From assembly GCA_036702975.1 (NCBI GenBank), contig DATNPX010000031.1, positions 1 through 38,940 on the forward strand: a stretch of 38,940 bases of DNA. The letters are read 5' to 3'. Position numbers and translations under genes: made by a program. Shown here piece by piece: positions 33,201 through 38,940 of this stretch. The first letter of the stretch is position 1; the number at the start of each line of letters is the position of its first letter. A model generated the notes under the pieces. The model worked only from the letters and a program-made list of their open reading frames with translations, was not told the origin of the DNA and made no database searches. Origin of the DNA: DATNPX01 sp036702975 (lineage in GTDB: Bacteria; Cyanobacteriota; Vampirovibrionia; Obscuribacterales; Obscuribacteraceae).

Positions 33201-33435
33201 CTATGGGCTTACTGATGTAAAGCTCCATATCCTCGGCCGAAAGACCAGGCTGCATGGTAACGATGCCTATCATTGGACTTTCCACATAAGGCATCAGCCT
33301 CTTGGGCATGTAGAAGCCAATGGCTGCCACCGCCAGCAGTATTACTGCCAGGAAAAATGCAAAGACAGTGTAGGGATGATCAATTGACCAAGCCGAAATA
33401 TTGAAGTGTTCTTTTGCTGATGGGCGCTGGTTCAT
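30229..33435 (-). CDS. RND-family efflux pump (AcrB/CusA superfamily), copper operon
   Basis: 1068 residues with the full RND layout. TM1 (HPYTVFAFFLAVILLAVAAIGFYMPKRLMPYVESPMIGI) is followed by the first porter loop, TM2-6 and a second half ending at TM12 (PLGTVIVGGLLIGTLLSLF). The proton-relay helix near residue 415 reads LLSIGRLVDDSIIDIHSIERHL with adjacent Asp residues. Motifs differ from classic CusA/CzcA (for example MPYVESPMIGIVTMQPGLSAEDME in place of DVFPDxTPPQV). It belongs to a distinct RND subgroup whose substrate I would not fix from sequence. The adaptor with its heavy-metal-binding domain and the oxidase nearby argue for Cu/Ag. ATG 33435 overlaps the adaptor stop by 4 bp (ATGA). 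Confidence 0.88.
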   Translation of the reverse strand: MNQRPSAKEHFNISAWSIDHPYTVFAFFLAVILLAVAAIGFYMPKRLMPYVESPMIGIVTMQPGLSAEDMELYISKPIEERMVDIKGVRYIRSSAQEGFSMVSLEFPYGTDMKRALVDVQALMNVVQADLPVTGANLKPSWVLPIDPLNLPVLTYNLSSKTMDPVRLRELADNEITNRLKRIPHVWSIYTFGGYKRQMQVLANRDKLSAYGLSILDVRDALDKQNVARPAGRITNRANESIVRVDTLAKDPAQVANYPLKASADSIVYLKDVARVVDTFWEKRAAYHHVHDGRIDEGIEVSVIQEPSASSPEVIRGIAKEVEEIKKENPGLEFQISYDNSDFVQILMNNMVEELLVAVLLTGIAVYLFIGDWRGTLISMITIPISLSMAILCLIPLGMTLNSSTLIGLLLSIGRLVDDSIIDIHSIERHLHMGKDPRTATIDGITEVRLAVAASTLVLILALVPLLFCGGIVEQMFVGLVWPIIFGLLASFFVSLTLTAVLAEKILRVHDLSSEPKNRIERTIQKNILLPFDRFLSNVEERYGRCVAWMLEHRFLNMTRILITIAIGFTFYNFIGSEMMPLADVGQAYGVLETDAGSSFEQTEHITRQVEKLMLKHPEIKHVSSEVGVDPGGTYFNGYSMQQANTATFMITLSDKDARKKTIWQIIDSVQSDALSQILGIRRLQIKEMGSDVMASSQAPISILVTGPDLKVVTMMAEQVAQVARTTFGMHQVATDWALSKPDWEIKVDQRRALEVGLTPQQVADQAYYAINGALTNEFYRLPNLRQRTIQVRYDEAQRKTPQELLLMKVSNASGEQIPLKTIASLNFRQAPSLINHDQMRRAVTVMGYYRIGEPPSMDVSMDVMMKAMAKLNWPPGYTIEMRGDMTQMMDSFARLLVGLQLAIVFIFLLLVGQFKGFLQPLQMIFSLPLELAGVFVALWLAHQAFSTVSIMAVIILTGMDITTAILLIDQIMRFRHEGMPRNEAIIKACPIRLRPILMTSVITIIVMLPVALFPKTGMDAYSPLGTVIVGGLLIGTLLSLFDIPIMHAYIDDFSNWLKRRMDRRGGED

Positions 33436-35411
33436 GGTACGTCTGCGTCCACCGTTAATTCTTCGCCGTTTATCGTCAGATCAATGCGCCACAGACCGCT
33501 CATAAAATTCGTTGTGAACACGTAACGACCGCCTGATTTTTCCTCAGCGTTCAAATTTGGCCCCGCCATCGACATGCTAGGCATCGAGGTTTTAGCGTTT
33601 ACGCTTGCGTGTTCTACGGGCTTGCCTTGCAAGTCTTTCAATAGACAAACAAAGGTGTTTCTGGCATTACCTGAAGTCTCAAGCGTCATTGATACATCAA
33701 TGTTTTTGAGTCGGACCTGCTTGCTGAATTTATTGCTCGCGTCCAGGCGATTGTCCTGTACGGCCGAAGCCTCCGGCAGCTTTGCCGGACCACCGTCATC
33801 CCAACCAGTTGCTACCACTGGCATGCCATCTTGCAAATTGGCAAAACCTGCATATATAACTGAATCTCCGGATTTGACACCCGATACAACTTCGGTTTCG
33901 TTTTCGTTCGACAGACCGACTTCAATATCAGCAAGCTGTGCTGTCATGGAGCCTGAAGCGGCAGTAGGAACAAGTTCCATGCCGCATTTTGGACACTTGC
34001 CTGGTTGCGGACTTTTTATTTCCGGGTGCATTATGCACGTGTATAGACTGCCGGATTTATTACCAGACCCACCTTGCGCTTTCCAAACTTGCGCCTTCCC
34101 GTTGCGCCAAATGATGGCGCTAGAAGGCACGACCACCGCCTTCTTCTCACCTATGCTTACGCGCATGACGACATATTCGCCAGGCAGCAATCGGAATGTG
34201 CCTAAGTTTTTCACTGCACTAGAGCCATGCAAGCCCAACTTTGGTCCGACATTGTCTATTAGTGCTTCGACCACAACGGTTTTAGTATTTGGGTCGGCGG
34301 CTGGAAACAAGGCAGTGACTGACGCCTCGATTTCCTCTTTTGCATCGGCCGCATTTTTTATGTGCACACGATTGCCCACGCTTATTTTGGCAGCGTCCTC
34401 GGCAGCCACTTGCGCTTGCACGCGCACCTTTTGCATGTGACTGATTTTCAAAATCATCATGCCGGGATTGACTACGACACCGGGGCTGATCAGTCTTTTC
34501 GTTACCACACCCGGCGATTGAGCGAGGATGCGCGTGTAGCTATTGGTTATCTGCGCCGTCTGCTGCGCGGCTTGTGCTTCTTTGGCAGCAAACACAATAT
34601 GACCAACATGGTGAGCTGCCGCCTCGGATGCTGCGAAGGCCGAAAGCCGCGCGTTCTTTGCCTGTGCCAGCTTCGACGTCATTTGTTTTACTTTGGCTTT
34701 CGCTTGCTTGTATTTATTTTGTTCATCATCGAATTCTTGCTGCGAAATCACCTGCGTCTTGAGAAGACTGGTCTCACGCGCGATTTCAGCCGTCCAGTAA
34801 TCGAGATCTGCTTGGGCCTGCTTCAGCTCTTCTGAAGCGGCATCCTCGGCTGCTTTTGCTGCATCTAGATCAAATGCCTTTTGCGTCAGCTCTTCTTTGG
34901 CAATGCTTGAGTTGTGTACCGCTGCGTCGGCTGCATACTGAGATTCTTGCAGTTTCGCTGAGTATTCCGAATTTACAGCCGGGTCCAGTTGAACCAGTAG
35001 CTGACCAGGCTTGACCCTGTCGCCAGGGTAGACGGGCATTGCCACAATCCGTCCTGTGATGCGCGGGTAAACGTCCTCGTCTTCAAACGCCTGAACAGCT
35101 CCGGTGTATGTGACTGACGCATCCAGCTCATCCTCTTTGACAGCAGCAACAGCAACGGGGGCGGCTCCACGTGTCGGTTTCATGGCAGTCATGTCCATGG
35201 CTTGCGACTCGATCACACTCATTTGTCCGGGTTTTTTGAAGTGCTGAACAATGAAGAAGCACGCCAGCACTACGACAACGAGTGAAGTCAAAGAATAAAT
35301 ATTCTTTTTCAGCCATAGACGCACAGGCGAATCGGCGTTTATATCTTGTGCCAAGTTCTTTATGCTGACTGAAACCAGCCAGCCCCCTTCTAGACAAACA
35401 CGCTTAAGCAA
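33432..35411 (-). CDS. RND periplasmic adaptor fused to heavy-metal-binding and YtkA-like domains
   Basis: Up to 659 residues. One N-terminal membrane helix (~35-52, NIYSLTSLVVVVLACFFIVQHF) anchors the protein. Adaptor domains follow (lipoyl half near 120-145, long helical hairpin ~150-270, second lipoyl half, barrel). Then comes a heavy-metal-binding domain at ~455-481 (LYTCIMHPEIKSPQPGKCPK, then CGMELVP), with Cys and Met ligands. The C-terminal ~100 residues (VRLKNIDVSMTLETSGNARN, PSMSMAGPNL, GLWRIDLTINGEEL) resemble the YtkA/FixH beta-sandwich linked to copper delivery. Such a triple fusion strongly suggests Cu/Ag handling. The start is uncertain: the only early starts are TTG codons (35411, or one ~19 codons later), and the first lies in a dyad with no ribosome site. 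Confidence 0.85.
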   Translation of the reverse strand: MLKRVCLEGGWLVSVSIKNLAQDINADSPVRLWLKKNIYSLTSLVVVVLACFFIVQHFKKPGQMSVIESQAMDMTAMKPTRGAAPVAVAAVKEDELDASVTYTGAVQAFEDEDVYPRITGRIVAMPVYPGDRVKPGQLLVQLDPAVNSEYSAKLQESQYAADAAVHNSSIAKEELTQKAFDLDAAKAAEDAASEELKQAQADLDYWTAEIARETSLLKTQVISQQEFDDEQNKYKQAKAKVKQMTSKLAQAKNARLSAFAASEAAAHHVGHIVFAAKEAQAAQQTAQITNSYTRILAQSPGVVTKRLISPGVVVNPGMMILKISHMQKVRVQAQVAAEDAAKISVGNRVHIKNAADAKEEIEASVTALFPAADPNTKTVVVEALIDNVGPKLGLHGSSAVKNLGTFRLLPGEYVVMRVSIGEKKAVVVPSSAIIWRNGKAQVWKAQGGSGNKSGSLYTCIMHPEIKSPQPGKCPKCGMELVPTAASGSMTAQLADIEVGLSNENETEVVSGVKSGDSVIYAGFANLQDGMPVVATGWDDGGPAKLPEASAVQDNRLDASNKFSKQVRLKNIDVSMTLETSGNARNTFVCLLKDLQGKPVEHASVNAKTSMPSMSMAGPNLNAEEKSGGRYVFTTNFMSGLWRIDLTINGEELTVDADVP

Positions 35412-35430
35412 AGCTGACAGCCAGCTTTGC
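35408..35430. promoter_or_regulatory. 9-bp perfect dyad at the start of the RND adaptor gene (possible operator)
   Basis: GCAAAGCTG (35408-35416), ACAGC, CAGCTTTGC (35422-35430). It lies in the 40-bp gap between the Cys-rich gene and the adaptor gene and covers the first possible TTG start. No T-run follows on the minus strand, so a regulator site or mRNA hairpin is more likely than a terminator. No regulator gene is visible in this operon. Confidence 0.45.
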
Positions 35431-35451
35431 CCAAATCCGAAAAGGGTATTC

Positions 35452-35847
35452 TTAGATTTTTAGGACTCGATAAAAGAGAAATAGCGGTATCTTGGGCGGC
35501 CGCCAACGATCAATTTCATAATATGTACGCGAACAGATCGCGGCTGCAAAAGCTAGCCCGATTAGTGAAATCAACGCCGAAACGACGACTTTTAAAATCT
35601 CTGGCGTAAGCTTGAAGACTGAATAGCCCAATGCTTGCGGTTCCGGTTGTCCGCTGCAACCACAAGATGCAGCTTGTTCACTGCCAGTTGCGGCTTTCGT
35701 CTCACAACAGGAATGTGTCTTACCTGCACAGCATGCCATAGTCGGGCTGGCGCAAGCCTGCGTACCAGCATAGGCAGCTTGCCCCCAGCCGCCATTACTG
35801 GCAGCTACGATGAAGGCGAAAATCAGACAGATGAGCCGCTTGACCAT
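35452..35847 (-). CDS. Cys-rich exported protein with C-terminal membrane helix
   Basis: 131 residues from ATG 35847; upstream in-frame starts would add 28 residues before an obvious signal peptide (MVKRLICLIFAFIVAASNGGWGQAAYA), so the internal ATG is preferred although its ribosome site is weak. The mature region has eight cysteines in ~37 residues (CASPTMACCAGKTHSCC, then ETKAATGSEQAASCGCSG), a likely Cu(I) or Cd/Zn thiolate cluster. A transmembrane helix (~89-111, ILKVVVSALISLIGLAFAAAIC) and a basic tail follow, so the Cys region should face the periplasm. First gene of the minus-strand operon. No named family is recognised; a metal-binding or redox role is inferred. Confidence 0.68.
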   Translation of the reverse strand: MVKRLICLIFAFIVAASNGGWGQAAYAGTQACASPTMACCAGKTHSCCETKAATGSEQAASCGCSGQPEPQALGYSVFKLTPEILKVVVSALISLIGLAFAAAICSRTYYEIDRWRPPKIPLFLFYRVLKI

Positions 35848-36062
35848 ATTTTTCTTGCAAGAGTATACGCTGGGGCATTGTACAACACTTGAAAAATGCT
35901 TCGCGTATGTCACCGCCCTCCCGACCGGCAAATCTATTGCCTTGTCTGAATTGTACGAGTTTCACATCCGCCCGTTTGTTCCCTCGTTACAACCGATCTC
36001 TACAACATTCCAGCTTTAGCAAAATGCCTCTTGACTCTCAAATGTGTTAGAGGGTTTATAGT

Positions 36063-38940
36063 GGGGGATATGACCGTCGGTAAGGATCCTGGTCAAACCT
36101 GCGCCGAGATCATGACATCATCAAGAAAGGTAATGCTCATCGCCGGTTCGAGCGATGTAATCTCTTGACTCGTTTTTAATTCATAGTTTCCAAACCGATT
36201 GATGTGCTCGGTCTGATACGGGCTAAGGCAAGCTAAGGCGTCTTGATCGATGGAATGTCCATCAGCCACCATTCGTTGCAGCGATTCACTCATGGTGACC
36301 AAGGTGTGCAGAATGACGAGATTCGCAACCATGTGATTGTACTTTATGATCTTGCGTTGTTCGTCTCTGACATTTTCCGCAATCATGCCTTTGCCGCCAA
36401 ACATCAGGTAATCAGCGAACTGATTGAAACGCTCGCTCTTGTTTGTGGCGACTAAGATCATGCGCCTTACGTCGATATCTGTGATGTACTGCAGCAGGAA
36501 TTTGGTGCGAATGACGCGGCCGAGCTCACGAAACGCGAAATACAATTTGTTCTTGCGGCTGTAAGTCGCGAGCCGTCTCAGAATGGCTGAGGGAGTGATC
36601 TTGCCAGCTTTGACAGAGAGAGCCACTCTCAGCATATCCGGCAGCATAGCTTCGATCAGATCCCAATTGATCTGCTCATCGAAGAGCGCATCGATGTGCT
36701 CGTATCGAGTATCCGGATGCGGCCTATAGAAGTGCAAGTCCTTCCAGTTGCGAATTCTGGGCATGAGCTGAATCCCAAGCAGCTGTGCCAAGCCAAAGAT
36801 CGGGGCACTCTGTCCTTGGGTATCGGAATGCACGGTGTCGGGCTGAACTTCTGAATCGTTCTCAGTCACGAAGAGTGCGATGTAACTGTCAGCTATCAGA
36901 TAGTAACCGATGCCACCATATCCGCCGTAGCGAATGTGGTATTCGGACATCAAGTTTTGAGGATAGAGATCCCACTTGGTGCCGTCCGCTGAAGCCGTTT
37001 TCCCAAGTCCCCACAGCTTTTGCAGGGGGAAGTCGCGATAGGCATTGATGACGGTGACAATCGCTTCGTTCAGCTTTTGTTCCGTCACATGTCGCTGGTT
37101 GATGAACGAGATCTGACGCCTGTCCAAAATCTTGACTGAGCGCGCAGTCTGAGTGGGTCCCAGATTGCAGCCGTAGCAAAAGCTTGTGATGACGTATCTT
37201 TCCTGAGGATTATCGATTTTTGCATCGAGCCCGGATATTGGTCCGAAGTGCTTCGTCCAGTTGAGCCACTGGTCAGTCTCCCAGAGAATGTTGAGAACGT
37301 CATTCTCTTTCATGTATTGCTTGAGAGTCGCTTCAAATGACACCAGTCCTGACGGCGCCGGAGTAGCCGTAAGCCGCTTCAATACAGGCTCGCCGTTTTC
37401 GATGGTTAAATAGTCGTTTGATGGAAAACCCTGATCGGCTTTTGCCGCAGCCTGGTTTAATTGCTTTTGCAATCCTTCCACAAATCGCTTGGGATCAGAA
37501 TCGATACCAGCCTGCTCGGCAAAGAGAGCAATACCGTCTTCATATTCGGCCCAGGAGATGAGCTGGTCGCGATAGTCTCGATATTTGTCGCTGAGAGGGA
37601 TGCACAGATCACCAGACTTCAATTCGTTCATTACCTGTGTAAAAATGCACAATTCGAAGTTGCGGCGATGAACTTTGTCAAAGAGCGCATTTGGATTCTT
37701 GTGTCCGGTAACCAGCGGCATCCATTTATTCGATACGAACGACAAATCGATGTCAGCCGAGACGGTGAGCCATTCGGTGCGACTTGATTTGTGGTCTAAA
37801 ACGAACTTGACCGCAGTAATGAGCGATTGGTCCTGCGATGTTGAGACCAGCGCGACGTTCTCCAGAAAACTCAGCAGAACAGCTCTCTGACTCTTATAGA
37901 ACTTAGGCAGTAATGGCAAATAATTGCTGCCGGCGAGCAAAGTGTGTTTCTCACATTGCTCAATGATCGAATCAAGCTTATCCTCGATCACTGCTCCAAT
38001 AGCGCCTAATCGGTCGGCTTCCTCGCCTTCAGTTTTGTATGCCAGCGAAACATTGTGCAACGTAGCAACCAGAGCATCAGTCTCCGCCGCTTTGTCTATG
38101 CGGTACTGATTAAGAGCATCTCTTGCTCGCGAATGCATTCTCTGCACCAGACGAATGTACATATCTGTCACGTCATCGAAGGCTCGTCCTACCTGTACTA
38201 GAACGAGAGCGGCTGCTAATGTCAGTCGTTTCGGTTCGGCGAAATCTCGCATGGAAGCAACATCGAGTGATCTAGCCTCGGCCGCGAACTGACTCACCTT
38301 CATATCGGGGATGCCGGCGAACGCTTCGGCTCTCAGATCATGTTCCAGCAGAAGTTGCAGATGCTTGATGAATTCCTGTACGTGCCTGACAGTCGGCTTC
38401 TTAGGCTCTCTCTTCAGGTTGTCCCAAGCTGTTTTTGCGTGCCTTCCGGATCGTTCAAAAAGGGCTCGCAACCCTTCTTTGGTTTTGCTAGAGAGCGCCT
38501 CGTATACTTGTTGATGGAAGCAACTGTTAATGCGCGTTCGAGCAGCGCGAGCGATTTTGACAAGGCTGCTAAAGCCAGGCAGCTCATAGCGCTGTCGAAC
38601 CAGTTCCTCAATTGCAACGTTGATGATATCAACCAGGTCGTCGCGCGTAGTTGCCGCTTCCAGGCTGGCAGCAACTGCCGCTTTCCTTGCACCTTCGCCG
38701 TAGGCTGCAACTCCAAGATAATCACGGACAAATTCTTGATGCGTCCATTTTTGCCTACTCTGACTATAGGCAAACAATTTTTCCGGAGCGTGCACAGCGC
38801 CGATGGAGTCTGCGATGTGCTCAAAGATCCGATTAGAAATTTCATCAACAGACGGAAAATAACCGAGCCGTTGAAATACTTTCAGCCAGACGAGAAGCCG
38901 CAAAGTCTGACCGTCATCGGCAGTTCGGTCCCATGCAAAT
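36063..38940 (-). mobile_element. Left part of a Tn3-family transposon, cut by the window edge
   Basis: The transposase gene reads leftward, and 30 bp before its 3' end lies GGGGGATATGACCGTCGG followed by TAAG (36063-36084). GGGG at the outside and TAAG at the inside is the pattern of Tn3-family terminal inverted repeats, though these are usually ~38 bp and this spans only 22. The true outer end could lie somewhat further left (near 36047-36053). The right end and any flanking duplication are outside the window. Confidence 0.45.
36093..38940 (-). CDS. tnpA: Tn3-family transposase TnpA, N-terminus beyond the window
   Basis: 949 codons are visible and the frame is still open at 38940; the residues before the first possible start (FAWDRTADDGQT followed by LRLLVWLKVFQRLGYFP) match the N-terminal segment of Tn3 transposases, so the gene continues past the edge (full length is usually ~960-1000 residues). 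DDE-type catalytic positions fit SADGTKWD, the HSDTQGQSAPIFGLAQLLG Asp, and the Glu in ATNKSERFNQF. The conserved C-terminal HNMVAN-like block appears as KYNHMVANLVILHT. It catalyses replicative transposition through cointegrates. A compatible resolvase would be expected; none is adjacent within the window, and the recombinase at 13888 is over 20 kb away. The visible coding sequence appears intact. Confidence 0.92.
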   Translation of the reverse strand, partial: FAWDRTADDGQTLRLLVWLKVFQRLGYFPSVDEISNRIFEHIADSIGAVHAPEKLFAYSQSRQKWTHQEFVRDYLGVAAYGEGARKAAVAASLEAATTRDDLVDIINVAIEELVRQRYELPGFSSLVKIARAARTRINSCFHQQVYEALSSKTKEGLRALFERSGRHAKTAWDNLKREPKKPTVRHVQEFIKHLQLLLEHDLRAEAFAGIPDMKVSQFAAEARSLDVASMRDFAEPKRLTLAAALVLVQVGRAFDDVTDMYIRLVQRMHSRARDALNQYRIDKAAETDALVATLHNVSLAYKTEGEEADRLGAIGAVIEDKLDSIIEQCEKHTLLAGSNYLPLLPKFYKSQRAVLLSFLENVALVSTSQDQSLITAVKFVLDHKSSRTEWLTVSADIDLSFVSNKWMPLVTGHKNPNALFDKVHRRNFELCIFTQVMNELKSGDLCIPLSDKYRDYRDQLISWAEYEDGIALFAEQAGIDSDPKRFVEGLQKQLNQAAAKADQGFPSNDYLTIENGEPVLKRLTATPAPSGLVSFEATLKQYMKENDVLNILWETDQWLNWTKHFGPISGLDAKIDNPQERYVITSFCYGCNLGPTQTARSVKILDRRQISFINQRHVTEQKLNEAIVTVINAYRDFPLQKLWGLGKTASADGTKWDLYPQNLMSEYHIRYGGYGGIGYYLIADSYIALFVTENDSEVQPDTVHSDTQGQSAPIFGLAQLLGIQLMPRIRNWKDLHFYRPHPDTRYEHIDALFDEQINWDLIEAMLPDMLRVALSVKAGKITPSAILRRLATYSRKNKLYFAFRELGRVIRTKFLLQYITDIDVRRMILVATNKSERFNQFADYLMFGGKGMIAENVRDEQRKIIKYNHMVANLVILHTLVTMSESLQRMVADGHSIDQDALACLSPYQTEHINRFGNYELKTSQEITSLEPAMSITFLDDVMISAQV

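Noticed and set aside
33574..34440. Long plus-strand frame opposite the RND adaptor
   Set aside because: Antisense shadow; the adaptor strand carries recognisable domains throughout.
1..38940. CRISPR arrays, tRNA and rRNA genes
   Set aside because: I saw no spaced direct repeats, cloverleaf-like sequence or rRNA segments; the only strong tandem repeat is the coding Met repeat at 24841-24957.

Overview
The window looks like accessory DNA (a mobilizable plasmid, or an integrated mobilizable element) from a diderm bacterium. Two complete RND efflux systems with outer-membrane TolC-type channels, many exported proteins with signal peptides, and roughly balanced base composition support this. TPR proteins of the kinesin-light-chain type, together with several small secreted His/Tyr/Gly-rich proteins, remind me of Obscuribacterales ('Melainabacteria'). 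That placement is an impression, not a demonstrated assignment.

Layout. (1) 1-6650, plus strand: a mobilization module. It has a leader rich in inverted repeats (candidate oriT), a ribbon-helix-helix accessory protein, a HUH relaxase, a VirD4/TraD-type coupling ATPase without visible membrane anchors, a membrane protein, a membrane J-domain protein and a frameshifted exported/membrane protein. No type IV secretion channel genes are visible. (2) 6656-13699: a metal-resistance cluster. A short CDF-type cation transporter diverges from a CmtR-like ArsR sensor around a perfect 18-bp dyad, and the sensor is followed by overlapping czcC-czcB-czcA-like genes. (3) 13849-19486: a serine recombinase, a TPR protein, an NDH-2-like flavoprotein with an extra N-terminal membrane domain, four small secreted proteins (three of them His-rich), and the decayed remains of a gene. 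(4) 19525-22541: an IS21-family element with recognisable ends and a 6-bp target duplication (GCATCG). It carries an extra zinc-finger ORF, and its istB is broken by a one-base deletion. (5) 22685-35847, minus strand: a long, tightly packed apparent operon for copper/silver-type resistance. In transcription order it contains a Cys-rich secreted protein, a periplasmic adaptor fused to heavy-metal-binding and YtkA-like domains, an RND pump, a TolC-like channel, a small secreted protein, a membrane protein, a second TolC/CzcC-like channel, a two-domain multicopper oxidase with a Met-rich tail, then a putative HhH plus nuclease protein and a class I methyltransferase. (6) 36063-38940: the 3' part of a Tn3-family transposase gene that runs off the right edge.

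How the parts fit. The first metal cluster looks like a Cd/Pb/Zn-responsive export unit, with both the inner-membrane CDF pump and the trans-envelope CBA pump under one sensor. The second cluster looks like copper/silver export plus periplasmic oxidation and sequestration. The His-rich secreted proteins between them could act as periplasmic metal buffers. The least explained items are the nuclease-like/methyltransferase pair at the end of the copper operon, the His-rich protein group, and the anchorless coupling ATPase with its companion membrane and J-domain proteins.
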